Below, one piece after another: positions 35,080-44,589 of a DNA stretch of 64,000 nt; the stretch's first letter is position 1, and every line of letters starts with the position of its first letter. Both the position numbers and the translations under genes were made by a program. The stretch spans positions 405,121 through 469,120 of the forward strand of contig NZ_JWIC01000007.1 in NCBI RefSeq assembly GCF_000814765.1, read 5' to 3'. Under the pieces are notes generated by a model, which saw only the letters and a list, made by a program, of their open reading frames with translations, searched no databases and had not been told where the DNA came from. Origin of the DNA: Pseudoalteromonas luteoviolacea. GTDB lineage: Bacteria; Pseudomonadota; Gammaproteobacteria; Enterobacterales; Alteromonadaceae.

Positions 35080-36108
35080 CTAAATTTTTGGGTAACCAAT
35101 TCTGTCAGACAAATATCCAACACTGGTTACAAAGTAATAGCTGCGGTTCCAGTTCATTAATGCTTTGTAATTATCATAAGCTAAATACATTCTACCATTG
35201 ATATCATCGGGCATGACTAAGGCTGCGTTGATATTTACATTAGGTAAATCAGTGCCGTCAGTGCGTCTAACACCTAGCGCTTGCCAGTCTGCTAGAGAGC
35301 GCTCTGAGTTTGAGAAATACTCAAGCCACTGACTATGGTTTTTTGTGCCTCTCTTTAGCACGTAGTTTTCAGAAAAGCCCGCTGGAAGCTGAACTTGTCT
35401 TCCCCAAGTTAAGTTGTTGTTCCAACCAACACTTTTAAGATAATTAGCAATGGATGCAAAGGCATCTTCTTTGGTCGTCCAAATATCTTTGCGGCCATCT
35501 TTATTGTAATCAACAGCATAAGCGTTAAATGAGGTAGGCATAAATTGAGTTTGGCCCATTGCGCCTGCCCAAGAACCTTTAAACTTGTCTAAGCCGATAT
35601 GTCCGTCGCGAAGTATATCTAAGGCAGCCCAAAGTTGGCGTTTGTATAAAGCTTCGCGTCTGCCATCGAATGCCAAAGTGACCAGTGAACTGATAACCGG
35701 ATATCCGCCTTGTACTCGACCGAAACTACTTTCTAATCCCCAAAGTGCAATAATAAATCGACCCTGAACGCCAAAGTCGCGTTCAATTTGATCTAACAAC
35801 TCTTTGTTTTCTTGATATAACTTTCTCGCGCGTTTGACTTTCCAGTCTGGTACGCGTTTTGGCAAGTATGTTTCGAGTGTTTCAACGATCTCCGGCTGCG
35901 TTTTATCTGCTTTAATTACTTTCTTTTTAAATTTCGCAGTGGCGAAGGCTGAATCAATTAAAGATTGTTCGTAGCCTTTAGCAATGGCTTCTGATTTTAG
36001 TTGTTGAACGTATTTATCAAAGTCGGCTTGCGTCGTAGCACTGACTGATGCTGAAAAACACAGAGATGTAAGTATAACTTTTAAAGTCTTAGTCACTCTT
36101 TGCTCCAT
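35080..36108 (-). CDS. mltB: lytic murein transglycosylase, MltB family
   Basis: A 342-residue exported enzyme that cleaves peptidoglycan glycan strands to 1,6-anhydro-muropeptides. ATG 36108 is chosen because it gives a normal signal peptide (about 1-24). The catalytic glutamate is in IIALWGLESSFGR, and GSWAGAMGQTQFMPTSFNAYAVDYNKDG is the family hallmark. No lipobox is visible, so it is probably soluble, unlike E. coli MltB. The start overlaps the end of ycgL by 20 bp, so the two are co-expressed. The link to anmK elsewhere in the window (recycling of anhydro-MurNAc) is functional, not positional. Confidence 0.9.
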   Translation of the reverse strand: MEQRVTKTLKVILTSLCFSASVSATTQADFDKYVQQLKSEAIAKGYEQSLIDSAFATAKFKKKVIKADKTQPEIVETLETYLPKRVPDWKVKRARKLYQENKELLDQIERDFGVQGRFIIALWGLESSFGRVQGGYPVISSLVTLAFDGRREALYKRQLWAALDILRDGHIGLDKFKGSWAGAMGQTQFMPTSFNAYAVDYNKDGRKDIWTTKEDAFASIANYLKSVGWNNNLTWGRQVQLPAGFSENYVLKRGTKNHSQWLEYFSNSERSLADWQALGVRRTDGTDLPNVNINAALVMPDDINGRMYLAYDNYKALMNWNRSYYFVTSVGYLSDRIGYPKI

Positions 36109-36370
36109 TTCGTTTTTTAAATTCATCCAGAAGATTTTCCTCTGGAGGTGGAATCTGCAAGTAAAACCCTTGTTCAGTTAATTTTTCCTTAACCAAGCTT
36201 AAATCTGCAACCCCAAGTTTTTCTCTTCTGGCAAGATCAACTAACATTACAAATATTGGGGTGCCAAAAGTGCTCATTAAAGGTTCAGGAACATTGCTGA
36301 AATCGTCTCTTTTTTCAATAAAAAGGTAGGTGTCGGCTTTTTTACTACTTTTGTATACTGCACTTAGCAT
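36089..36370 (-). CDS. ycgL: YcgL domain protein
   Basis: A 93-residue protein of the YcgL (DUF709) family, found in gammaproteobacteria next to minCDE. The N-terminal part (MLSAVYKSSKKADTYLFIEKRDDFSNVPE) and the segment FGTPIFVMLVDL are typical. The family has a small alpha/beta fold and no established biochemical role. It is divergent from minC across a 146-bp gap and overlaps mltB downstream. The conserved neighbourhood makes the identification firm even though the function is open. Confidence 0.92.
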   Translation of the reverse strand: MLSAVYKSSKKADTYLFIEKRDDFSNVPEPLMSTFGTPIFVMLVDLARREKLGVADLSLVKEKLTEQGFYLQIPPPEENLLDEFKKRNGAKSD

Positions 36371-36516
36371 TATAACCCTATAAATTCTTGCTTATCTTAG
36401 AGCAGCACTATACCATGACATATATAATAATTGGAAAGTTTTGCTGCTCTCAAACGTACACAGTACGGGGTCAAAATAAGATTTAATAAAGAGTACGCAG
36501 TTATATTTGAGCGCTT

Positions 36517-37218
36517 ATGTCTACACAATCTTTCGAACTCAAAGGGAACCTCTTCACTTTATCTGTGTTGCAACTTTTTAATGGCGATTTAAGTGTCGTA
36601 AAAGCACAGTTAAATGAAAAAATCTCCCAGGCGCCTAAGTTTTTTCAAGGCGCGCCTATCGTTATAAATCTGGCCGAAGTTCAAAATGAGCCTTTGGTAC
36701 TTTCAGATTTAAAGACTATCTTAAGTGAGCTATCACTTAACCCTGTTGGTATTTGTAACGGCAGTGATGAACAAAATGAAACGGCTAAATCTATTGGCAT
36801 GTCAGTTTTGAATTACACAAAAGATGTCGCCCCTGCTGTATCAACGAACACCAAGACAGAAGTGGTTGAGAAGCACGTTTATGTTCCTGCACAGGTTGTC
36901 AATGCAACCGTCCGCTCTGGGCAACAAATATACGCCAAAGACAGGGACTTAATTATTATTGGTGCCGTCAGTCACGGTGCTGAAGTGATAGCTGATGGTA
37001 ATATTCACATTTACGGGACATTACGGGGCCGTGCTATTGCTGGGGCACAAGGTAATGATTCTGCGAGTATTTACTGTCAAAAATTAGAAGCTGAACTAGT
37101 ATCTGTAAATGGTAGTTACTGGATTAGCGATTCTCTTCAAGGGGAGTTTTGGGGCAATCCTTGTAAGATTACTCAAACAAATGAATCTTTAGAATTAACA
37201 GCATTGGTCAAAGGATAA
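36517..37218 (+). CDS. minC: septum-site determining protein MinC
   Basis: A 233-residue inhibitor of FtsZ assembly. The N-terminal domain (about 1-100) begins FELKGNLFTLSVLQL. The C-terminal beta-helix (about 128-230) contains RSGQQIYAKDRDLIIIGAVSHGAEVIADGNIHIYGTLRGRAIAG, which dimerises and binds MinD. A short variable linker joins the two. It is the first gene of minCDE, five bases before minD. Together the three proteins restrict division to mid-cell. Confidence 0.96.
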   Translation: MSTQSFELKGNLFTLSVLQLFNGDLSVVKAQLNEKISQAPKFFQGAPIVINLAEVQNEPLVLSDLKTILSELSLNPVGICNGSDEQNETAKSIGMSVLNYTKDVAPAVSTNTKTEVVEKHVYVPAQVVNATVRSGQQIYAKDRDLIIIGAVSHGAEVIADGNIHIYGTLRGRAIAGAQGNDSASIYCQKLEAELVSVNGSYWISDSLQGEFWGNPCKITQTNESLELTALVKG

Positions 37219-37223
37219 ATCTA

Positions 37224-38033
37224 ATGGCAAAAATTATTGTCGTAACTTCCGGTAAAGGTGGTGTGGGTAAAACTACATCGAGTGCAGCAATTGGTACGGG
37301 GTTAGCATTAAAAGGTTACAAAACAGCCATCATCGATTTTGATATTGGCCTTAGAAACCTCGACTTAATTATGGGATGTGAGCGTCGCGTTGTGTATGAC
37401 TTTGTCAATGTCATTAATGGCGAAGCAAACTTAAATCAGGCGCTAATTAAAGATAAAAGAGTCGAAAAACTATACATTTTGCCTGCTTCTCAGACGCGCG
37501 ATAAAGATGCGCTCACCAGAGAAGGTGTGGAAAAAGTCTTAAACGAATTAAAAGAAGATTTTGACTTTATTATTTGTGACTCTCCAGCTGGCATAGAAGC
37601 AGGTGCAATGATGGCACTTTACTTTGCAGATGAAGCGATTGTCACAACGAATCCAGAAGTGTCTTCTGTGAGAGACTCGGATAGAATTTTAGGTATTTTG
37701 CAGAGCAAATCTAAACGTGCCGAAGAAAGCGCGTCCCCAGTAAAGGAGCACTTGCTACTTACTCGATACAATCCAGAAAGAGTTGCAACTGGTGAGATGT
37801 TATCTGTAGAAGATGTACAAGAAATTTTAGCGATTGACCTGCTTGGTGTAATACCTGAGTCAAAATCTGTTCTCAATGCTTCAAACTCTGGTCAGCCTGT
37901 GATTTTGGATAGCGATTCTGACGCTGGGCAAGCCTACAGCGACGCTATTGACAGGTTGTTAGGTGAAATTATCGACTTTAGATTCCTAAATGTTGAAAAG
38001 AAAGGCTTACTGAAAAGAATATTCGGAGGTTAA
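37224..38033 (+). CDS. minD: septum-site determining ATPase MinD
   Basis: A 269-residue membrane-cycling ATPase. The deviant Walker A motif GKGGVGKTTSS begins at about residue 10, with DFDIGLRNLDLIMG and CDSPAGIE next. The C-terminus (KKGLLKRIFGG) is the amphipathic membrane-targeting helix. It recruits MinC to the membrane and is released by MinE. Second gene of minCDE; one base separates its stop from the minE start. Confidence 0.97.
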   Translation: MAKIIVVTSGKGGVGKTTSSAAIGTGLALKGYKTAIIDFDIGLRNLDLIMGCERRVVYDFVNVINGEANLNQALIKDKRVEKLYILPASQTRDKDALTREGVEKVLNELKEDFDFIICDSPAGIEAGAMMALYFADEAIVTTNPEVSSVRDSDRILGILQSKSKRAEESASPVKEHLLLTRYNPERVATGEMLSVEDVQEILAIDLLGVIPESKSVLNASNSGQPVILDSDSDAGQAYSDAIDRLLGEIIDFRFLNVEKKGLLKRIFGG

Positions 38034-38034
38034 T

Positions 38035-38298
38035 TTGTCTTTACTCGACTATTTCCGTTCAGAAAAAAAGAACAGCGCCTCCTTAGCTAAAGAGCGTTTA
38101 CAAATTATTGTTGCTCATGAGCGCTCTAAGCGGGGCACGCCAGATTACCTTCCGCAACTTAAGCAAGATATTCTGGAAGTCATTAGTAAATATGTGAAAG
38201 TAGATTCAGATGCAGTGAATGTTCAGTTTGAACAAAACGAAGACGATTTAGCAGTACTTGAATTAAACGTAACTTTGCCTGAAGACGAACAAAAATAA
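38035..38298 (+). CDS. minE: MinE topological specificity factor
   Basis: An 87-residue protein with a TTG start at 38035, chosen because it directly follows the minD stop with GGAGG 7 bases upstream. It begins SLLDYFRSEKKNSASLAKERLQII, the membrane-binding and MinD-stimulating region, followed by the dimeric beta/alpha topological domain. Length and sequence match gammaproteobacterial MinE. The uncommon start codon may help keep MinE dosage in balance, which is inference. Confidence 0.96.
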   Translation: MSLLDYFRSEKKNSASLAKERLQIIVAHERSKRGTPDYLPQLKQDILEVISKYVKVDSDAVNVQFEQNEDDLAVLELNVTLPEDEQK

Positions 38299-38299
38299 G

Positions 38300-38336
38300 A
38301 AAAAAGCCCATGATATTCATCTCATGGGCTTTTTTA
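38300..38336. terminator. bidirectional terminator, minE / ycgN
   Basis: A-rich flank, stem AGCCCATGA / TCATGGGCT, then TTTTT. It separates the convergent minE and cysteine-cluster protein genes. Confidence 0.92.
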
Positions 38337-38355
38337 TGCTGTGTATTTTTTGATA

Positions 38356-38859
38356 TTAGTCGCAGTCAAACTCCGGCCACTCGACGATATGTTCTTCAAA
38401 CTCTTCTTCTAGGTCGACCTCAGTTTCTTTTACGACTTTGCCTTTTATGCTCACATTTAACTCATGCATAAGCGACTTTGAACCGCTGTTTTTTAGCGGG
38501 TGCCATGCAGCTAGTCCCCTCCCTTCATGAAGGCGACGATAACTGCATGATTGCGGCATAAAGAAAATATCTTTGAGATTATCTTTCGTTAATTGTACAC
38601 AGGTAGGGACAAGTGTTTGACGCTCACTATAACGTGTGCATCCACCAGTTTGTATATCACTGTACTGACAGATCACATCTGTGTATAGTAATTCTTCACC
38701 TTCTCTCAATACATCGGTGCTTTCGAAATGCTCTTCCTCTTCTTCACTATTTATAAACGAGTGAAGGCAGCATTTACCGCACCCATCACATATAGCTTCC
38801 CACTCTTCGGTGCTCATGTCTGCTAAAGACTTCGCTTCCCAAAACTCTATACTGCTCAT
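38356..38859 (-). CDS. YcgN-type cysteine-cluster protein (UPF0260)
   Basis: A 167-residue cytoplasmic protein. The cysteine pattern CDGCGKCC near residue 25, with later CQYS, GGCTRY, CVQL and SCSYR, is that of YcgN (UPF0260) proteins, thought to bind zinc or an iron-sulphur cluster. The C-terminus is very acidic (EVDLEEEFEEHIVEWPEFDCD). YcgN commonly lies near min genes and ycgL in this class of bacteria, which agrees with this position. Biochemical role unknown. Single gene on the minus strand. Confidence 0.88.
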   Translation of the reverse strand: MSSIEFWEAKSLADMSTEEWEAICDGCGKCCLHSFINSEEEEEHFESTDVLREGEELLYTDVICQYSDIQTGGCTRYSERQTLVPTCVQLTKDNLKDIFFMPQSCSYRRLHEGRGLAAWHPLKNSGSKSLMHELNVSIKGKVVKETEVDLEEEFEEHIVEWPEFDCD

Positions 38860-38935
38860 AATTAACGCCCCAAAAACTGAACATGGGATTTTACTTTATA
38901 GTCAGTTATAGCGCAAAGGGATAAAACTGCTATAT

Positions 38936-40915
38936 TCAGCTGGCCCTGGCTGCATTAAGGTGAAGAGTGTTGTCCAAAGGCAACGATATTTCGATACATA
39001 GACCACCTAGTAGACTATTATGTGATTCGATTTTACCGCCGTGAGATTCGACTATCTTTTTGCATACTGCTAATCCCATGCCTTTTCCGCCCATGAGCGT
39101 GCTTCGAGACACTTCTTCTCTAAATAACGGCTGAAACAATTGCTGGTGGGCCTCATATGACAAAGGCATGCCAGAATCTTCGATCCTGATAACGAGGAAG
39201 TCGTTATCTAAGTAGGTATTTAATGAGATCTCTACGCCCTCTCCTCCAAACCTAAGCGCATTTTTTACTACTTCACATACTGCATTTTCAATAGTTTGTT
39301 TATCTAATGTCACTGACAGTGAGCGGTCTAACTTGTTGGTGACGGAAAAAGAAGACGTTTTGGGGTCGCCTTGACTAATACATGTTTGGAAGACTTCATT
39401 TACATAGACATGTGCATTGGTTGGCTCTTGATTTAAAAGTGATGCGATGTCTTTATCATCTGTCACTAACATAAGCTGGTCTATAAAGTTGTTGAGCTCA
39501 TCAATCTTACTCATCAGCTTGTTGTATGAGTCTTGCACATTGTCTACGATATTGTACTGTAACGATTCAACTTGAATCTTCATTACGGTCAGAGGTGTTC
39601 TTAATTCATGTGATAAATCAGTAAACAGCTTTTCCTCTTTTTCTTTTAGTTTCTCTTCTTTATAGCTTACTTCACGGTGTTTCGTATTCACTGTTTGATT
39701 TAATGCATGCACCTGATGTTGCAGCTGATTTAGCAGTCTTGATTGCAGTGATTTGTGCTGCAATGCTAATGCGACAGTAAATAACAATACTTCGATTAGG
39801 TAGCCAATTTTGATGAATGAAGTGATATCGAAGACATCGATAAAATTACCATAGCTCGCACCTAAGATCGTGAATATATTCAAGAACAATAAATGATTGA
39901 TCAAACTGAATGTGAAGGTACGCATACCTGGACCTTTTTGTTTGATGCTCCACGAACAGGTGTAAACAAAAACAGGGATGACCAATGTACTTAAAATAAG
40001 ATTGAAATAGACCGTATTGAGTACCAATGCAGTTGGTACAGTGATTGTGTAAAGTGCGATAAAAGCAACATAGACTTTATTCAATGTAGGATGGTAATGG
40101 TTTAGCTGTAAGAAGCCTCTGACAAAGAGCAAATGGAACAGTGGAACAGTGGCCATTAAAAAGATTGAGAACTGACCAGAGAAGGCATTATGCGAAGGCC
40201 AAAAATATTGAAAGCTGAAGCCAGCAGTATCAACCACAATTAAAAAGAACAAAAAAGTCCAAGCTGCATAGAAAACGTTTGTACTGTTTCTATTAAAAAA
40301 TAAATTTACTAAAACGATTAATAAAATAGCGGCAACGACACCCGTCAAGCTAGCATTTGTGATAATGCTTTTATGTGATTCTTTCAGGTAATTTTCTGGC
40401 GTATGAATTTGTAAATTAGCTGGGGCATTTGCAAACGTCTGATACTCGATAAGAAAGATGTTTTCTCCAATATCCATGTTCAGAGGGATGTACATTTGTG
40501 GGTCTTGAACTGGACGTTTGCTGAATGGGTCGGATTCGTCTAGGTTTAACAGGTCTTGCCATCCGTTTGGCAGCTTTTTATACACTGACAGTTTAGCTAA
40601 ACGGGGAAAGCCAAATGACATCTTCCAGTCCGTGACATCACTCTGGTTATCAAGTTTTATATATGCCCATTTCGAATAAATGCTTATTTTTGGTTTTTTA
40701 TTGATGTCGCTAATTGGTCTGAAATGGTATGAATGGCGGTCGAAATCAAATGCACTGCGAAATTCGCCCTCGTAATCGAAGTAGAACATCGCTTCATTAT
40801 TTAGAGAGAGAGCCTGTGTGTTTGGTTTGATTTGTGTTGGCTCAATATTTGTTAGTGGACTAGCAATGATTGGTGTACAAAAAAAACACAGCAGTACCAG
40901 TAAAAAACAACGCAT
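38936..40915 (-). CDS. 7TMR-DISM sensor histidine kinase
   Basis: A 659-residue kinase. It has a signal peptide (about 1-18), a periplasmic 7TMR-DISM extracellular domain (about 25-175, beta-sandwich, carbohydrate-binding-like), and seven membrane helices (about 185-385). A coiled linker precedes HisKA with DLSHELRTPLTVMKIQ. The ATPase domain has NAVCEVVKNALRFGGEG, RIEDSGMPL and GGKGMGLAVCKKIVESHGG. DISM receptors are thought to sense carbohydrates or other small ligands. No response-regulator gene adjoins it, so it is an orphan kinase. Signal and partner unknown. Confidence 0.88.
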   Translation of the reverse strand: MRCFLLVLLCFFCTPIIASPLTNIEPTQIKPNTQALSLNNEAMFYFDYEGEFRSAFDFDRHSYHFRPISDINKKPKISIYSKWAYIKLDNQSDVTDWKMSFGFPRLAKLSVYKKLPNGWQDLLNLDESDPFSKRPVQDPQMYIPLNMDIGENIFLIEYQTFANAPANLQIHTPENYLKESHKSIITNASLTGVVAAILLIVLVNLFFNRNSTNVFYAAWTFLFFLIVVDTAGFSFQYFWPSHNAFSGQFSIFLMATVPLFHLLFVRGFLQLNHYHPTLNKVYVAFIALYTITVPTALVLNTVYFNLILSTLVIPVFVYTCSWSIKQKGPGMRTFTFSLINHLLFLNIFTILGASYGNFIDVFDITSFIKIGYLIEVLLFTVALALQHKSLQSRLLNQLQHQVHALNQTVNTKHREVSYKEEKLKEKEEKLFTDLSHELRTPLTVMKIQVESLQYNIVDNVQDSYNKLMSKIDELNNFIDQLMLVTDDKDIASLLNQEPTNAHVYVNEVFQTCISQGDPKTSSFSVTNKLDRSLSVTLDKQTIENAVCEVVKNALRFGGEGVEISLNTYLDNDFLVIRIEDSGMPLSYEAHQQLFQPLFREEVSRSTLMGGKGMGLAVCKKIVESHGGKIESHNSLLGGLCIEISLPLDNTLHLNAARAS

Positions 40916-41248
40916 TACTTATTCTCTTCATTCTTTTAGTCAAACTTTAGCCTTTAATCATGTAGCAAATATGGAGGCTGAGAATGATTTCTGTTTAAGC
41001 CAAGGTGGATTGTAAAGGATTGTAACACATTTTCATTTGATAAAAACGCAATAAAACAGTCACATAGCTATCTTCAGCTCAATCGCCCTGTTTATTTACT
41101 TGATTTAAGACATTAATCAGTAATGGTTTCTAGGTACAATTATCGCGACTGAAATATTTCTGTCATATTTGTTTGTTTAAATGCGTCCTGAAACAAAAAC
41201 GTCATCAAAGTGCCATATAAAATGGCATTGACATAACGAGATAAATCA
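40916..41248. other. divergent intergenic region, DISM kinase / Na+-Pi transporter
   Basis: No gene seen. A CTGTCAT at 41160-41166 resembles one half of a Pho box, but the second half is poor. A small hairpin TGCCAT-ATAAA-ATGGCA lies at 41211-41227, just before the transporter's start. Confidence 0.4.
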
Positions 41249-42388
41249 ATGAGTGAATATAGCCAAAAGTCATTACCATCAAAGTTACTAACCTGGGGTG
41301 CAATTGCATTTCTTGTTTATTTAGTGCTAGTTGCCGTAGGTACAGTTAGTGGTGGTTTTAAACTTGCTTCCGGCGGTTCTGAAGGTGCGAAAGAAATTTT
41401 CGCCTTTGCTACTAATCCATTCGTCGCACTTTTATTGGGTGCACTTGCTACAGCCTTAGTTCAATCATCTTCTACTGTAACGTCTGTTATAGTTGGTTTA
41501 GTTGCGGGTGGTTTACCACTGCAAATTGCAATTCCGATGATTATGGGTGCAAACATTGGTACTACTATCACAAACACACTGGTATCAATCGGTCATATTC
41601 GTTCTAAAGAAGAGTTCCAAAGGGCTTTCGCTGCATCAACGGTACACGATTTCTTCAACTTATTCGCGGTAGCGATTTTCTTACCGCTAGAGATCATGTT
41701 CGGTTTATTAGAGAAGTTCTCTGCTAGTCTTGCACATTTGTTTGTTGGCGACGCAGACTTATCAATTAAGAGCTACAACTTCATCAAGCCTTTAGTAAAA
41801 CCAGCTGTTGGCGTTGTGAAAGATGCAGTCAGCTTCTTAGATGGCAAAGCGGCTGGCATTGCAATGGTTGTTATTGGTATCGCATTAATTCTTTTTGCTG
41901 TAACAACTCTAGGCAAGCTTTTAAAACAAGCACTTGTTGGTAAAGCCAAAGACTTACTTCATGGCGCTATTGGTCGCGGTCCAGTTGCGGGTATTAGCTC
42001 AGGTGCAGTAGTGACTGTTATGGTTCAGTCGTCATCAACAACAACGAGTTTAATGATTCCACTGGCAGGTAGCGGTGTGTTCACTACACGTCAAATCTAC
42101 CCATTCACACTGGGTGCAAACATCGGTACTACGATTACGGCCCTACTTGCTGCAACTTCTATCACAGGCCCTGCAGGTGAGGTAGCATTAACAGTAGCAC
42201 TTGTGCACGTAATGTTTAACGTATTCGCAGTTGGCTTAATTTACGGTCTACCACTACTTCGCGAAATCCCAATCAAGTGTGCTGAAAAGCTTGCTGAAGT
42301 TGGTGCTAAGAATAAGACTGCTGCGTTCGGATATGTACTTGGTTCATTCTTTGTAGTGCCTGGTCTTATCATGCTGGCTGTTCGTTAA
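41249..42388 (+). CDS. Na+/phosphate cotransporter, NptA/PhoU-less type
   Basis: A 379-residue inner-membrane transporter of the Na/Pi-cotransporter II family. Two inverted repeats each carry the substrate-binding signature: ALVQSSSTVTSVIVGL (about residue 70) with MGANIGTTITNT, and VMVQSSSTTTSLMIPL (about residue 258) with LGANIGTTITAL. About eight membrane helices. It lacks the C-terminal PhoU-like domain of the longer bacterial members, so it is the compact NptA type. It would import phosphate with sodium, fitting a marine cell. Single gene with a strong terminator. Confidence 0.92.
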   Translation: MSEYSQKSLPSKLLTWGAIAFLVYLVLVAVGTVSGGFKLASGGSEGAKEIFAFATNPFVALLLGALATALVQSSSTVTSVIVGLVAGGLPLQIAIPMIMGANIGTTITNTLVSIGHIRSKEEFQRAFAASTVHDFFNLFAVAIFLPLEIMFGLLEKFSASLAHLFVGDADLSIKSYNFIKPLVKPAVGVVKDAVSFLDGKAAGIAMVVIGIALILFAVTTLGKLLKQALVGKAKDLLHGAIGRGPVAGISSGAVVTVMVQSSSTTTSLMIPLAGSGVFTTRQIYPFTLGANIGTTITALLAATSITGPAGEVALTVALVHVMFNVFAVGLIYGLPLLREIPIKCAEKLAEVGAKNKTAAFGYVLGSFFVVPGLIMLAVR

Positions 42389-42408
42389 TTTTAGCTAGAT
42401 AATATACC

Positions 42409-42445
42409 ACCTCGGTGACTTAATTTGTGTCACCGAGGTTTTATT
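42409..42445 (+). terminator. terminator after the phosphate transporter
   Basis: An 11-bp stem ACCTCGGTGAC / GTCACCGAGGT with a 9-nt loop, followed by TTTATT. Confidence 0.9.
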
Positions 42446-42505
42446 CATATAAATGCAATAAAAAAACTTCACAATAAAGCTGTTTAAAATTTTCAGTTGT
42501 ATCTA

Positions 42506-43000
42506 ATGCGAAATACTAGAACCATTCAATTTGAATTATACACACACACAGACCCTCTTTTTCCAATCGGAAAAGCGTCGGCGCTTGATGAAATCGAGTT
42601 TGAAGTGCAAGGTAACGAGCTTGTATTAGACTGCTTATTGCCAAGTGACGCTACATCAGGCAACACTTTGGTGATCACCTCTACACATTTAGACGCGCGA
42701 TATGTTAACTTCAGTGGCAGTGTTGTTCTTGATGATCTTGATATTGTTTCAGGCTCTGTTGAACTCATTTTGAAAGGCAGTGGCGAGGCTGGGACTTACA
42801 TGACACAGCTTAGTCTATTAGGTGAAACCGGTGGTGTTAAAAATATAGTTGATGCGCAAGTAGAATTGGCCTGCAGCATATACAGTAAAGAAACAGATAC
42901 AGCGACTTATCAATCTCAGCAGCCTTTCTTTAAGATCCTATCTGCAAGATTGACTGCCTGGAAAAATGAGCTAATAAATGGTTTAGCATTACAAAGGTAG
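42506..43000 (+). CDS. hypothetical protein
   Basis: A 164-residue protein of unknown function. ATG 42506 is preferred over the TTG at 42497. It has no signal peptide or membrane segment, and is acidic and mostly beta by appearance, with alternating hydrophobic residues (IEFEVQGNELVLDCLLP, VVLDDLDIVSGSVELIL). The C-terminal 40 residues look helical. Its last codons overlap the end of anmK on the opposite strand by 12 bp, so the two genes are convergent with no terminator between them. No family recognised. Confidence 0.6.
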   Translation: MRNTRTIQFELYTHTDPLFPIGKASALDEIEFEVQGNELVLDCLLPSDATSGNTLVITSTHLDARYVNFSGSVVLDDLDIVSGSVELILKGSGEAGTYMTQLSLLGETGGVKNIVDAQVELACSIYSKETDTATYQSQQPFFKILSARLTAWKNELINGLALQR

Positions 43001-44173
43001 TGAAAGCTTACCCATCGTTAATCCCCCTTGTGTATCTTCATCTGCACTCTTGCTCATAACACATTCATTCGCAAGCACGGCAAACAGTACAGCTTCTTTG
43101 GAGTCTGTATTTATCCCATCATTATCAAGCTTTACGACCTCAAAGTTATTTGTGAGCTTATCCTTCAGTTTATTAGTCAGTGTGACATTATGTGCGCCTC
43201 CGCCACTGAGTAAAACCTCGACTTTGCCTGATGTCTCAATCTTATTAATGTGAGTCACGATGCAACAAGCGGTGAGTTCATTCAAGGTTGCAAGTATGTC
43301 GTAATGTGATAGCTGAAGCTTTTTGTCATAAATTATGGAGTCTAGGAAGTCGATATTAAATAATTCTGGGCCAGTCGTTTTTGGCATAGGTTGTTCAACG
43401 AAGTCTAAGGACATCAATGCCGATAGCAACTCTTTACTCACAACGCCCTTAGAAGCTAATTCGCCATTTTGGTCAAAATTCAGGTTGAAATGTCGTCTGA
43501 CATATTGGTCCATTAGGGTATTACCCGGCCCAATGTCTGAGCAAATGATGTCGTTAATACTATGGTTTTTGCCTATAAAAGTGAAATTAGCGATACCACC
43601 GATGTTTAATAGCAACGTGTTTTTTTGTTGATCAGCGAAGAGGTAATAATCTCCGTACTGTGCTAAAGGTGCACCTTCAAACCCTGCTGCAATATGTTTT
43701 TGTCTAAAATCGGATATGGTTATAATGCCTGTTTCCACCGCAATATGATCGCCATCTCCAATTTGCAATGTACCGTTTTTAAACTCGGTAATATTATGGA
43801 AACTACTGGGGCAGTGATATATCGTCTGGCCATGGCTTGCTATCAGATCAATGTTTTTATGATTAATTTGCCACTTTGACAATTGCTCATTGATTAAACG
43901 CGCGTGTAAAGTCCCTATCCAAGGGTTTAGAAGTGTGAGATATTTAAGGTCGACATTGTCTTTCGAGAATACAGACAAAATCTTTTCCTTGGTTGCATCG
44001 TCATAATCTACCGTTGCAAAATGAGTGACTTTGCATTGTGTTTGTAATCCGGCCCCAGACACCTCGCAAACGGCGATATCTAATCCGTCCAAAGATGTGC
44101 CGCTCATTAACCCTATAATGGTTCTGTGTTGTTTTGTCGTTATTTTGTAAAGTTTTTCTATATGTGGATTCAT
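42989..44173 (-). CDS. anmK: anhydro-N-acetylmuramic acid kinase
   Basis: A 394-residue cytoplasmic sugar kinase of the ASKHA fold. It opens the anhydro ring and phosphorylates 1,6-anhydro-MurNAc, giving MurNAc-6-phosphate for peptidoglycan recycling. Marks are IGLMSGTSLDGLD near the start, ASHGQTIYHCP, LNIGGIANFTF, DIGPGNTLMDQ and VLLSGGGAHN. The N-terminus carries about 18 residues before the first conserved block, so an internal start is possible. It is last in a three-gene minus-strand run behind two small periplasmic-protein genes, 8 bases downstream of the second. Confidence 0.94.
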   Translation of the reverse strand: MNPHIEKLYKITTKQHRTIIGLMSGTSLDGLDIAVCEVSGAGLQTQCKVTHFATVDYDDATKEKILSVFSKDNVDLKYLTLLNPWIGTLHARLINEQLSKWQINHKNIDLIASHGQTIYHCPSSFHNITEFKNGTLQIGDGDHIAVETGIITISDFRQKHIAAGFEGAPLAQYGDYYLFADQQKNTLLLNIGGIANFTFIGKNHSINDIICSDIGPGNTLMDQYVRRHFNLNFDQNGELASKGVVSKELLSALMSLDFVEQPMPKTTGPELFNIDFLDSIIYDKKLQLSHYDILATLNELTACCIVTHINKIETSGKVEVLLSGGGAHNVTLTNKLKDKLTNNFEVVKLDNDGINTDSKEAVLFAVLANECVMSKSADEDTQGGLTMGKLSLPL

Positions 44174-44181
44174 ACGTACTG

Positions 44182-44589
44182 CTAAAAATTATTGGTTGTT
44201 AGGACAGAGATAACAGGGTAGATATTATGCCCTAGCTCTATAGTCAAATTGACCGCTTCGTATCCATCGACGATGACTTTTTTTGGTAACGATGTGAGTG
44301 TTTGTACTTCACCGCTTGCATATAAAACAATGACCTGTTCAGGCTCCAATATCCTTCTACCTGAAGACAAGTTCTCAATGTTTACAAGGACTGCCCTATT
44401 CCCATCTTCCGTCGACATTGCAAGGGTACTGTTTATTTTAAAATCACTTTTCTTAGGTCTAATGTTATCTTCCTTGTAGAATTCGTTTAGACTAATTTGT
44501 GGTAGATAACTGTCTATGGAATATGGCTTTTCTTTTGACAATACTGATAGTGATATGAACAACAAAGTAGAAGATAACAGATATTTCAA
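44182..44589 (-). CDS. small exported hypothetical protein
   Basis: A 135-residue protein with a signal peptide (about 1-18, ending VLS). The start is a TTG whose TTGA overlaps the stop of the upstream gene, with GGAG five bases before it. This indicates tight coupling. The mature domain (about 115 residues) is beta-rich with no cysteine and no recognised family. It sits between a solute-binding-like protein and anmK; its role may be linked to either, but nothing in the sequence says so. Confidence 0.65.
   Translation of the reverse strand: MKYLLSSTLLFISLSVLSKEKPYSIDSYLPQISLNEFYKEDNIRPKKSDFKINSTLAMSTEDGNRAVLVNIENLSSGRRILEPEQVIVLYASGEVQTLTSLPKKVIVDGYEAVNLTIELGHNIYPVISVLTTNNF

Noticed and set aside
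41160..41177. Pho box upstream of the phosphate transporter
   Set aside because: Only the first half (CTGTCAT) matches; the second 7-mer is GTTTGTT, so PhoB control cannot be supported.
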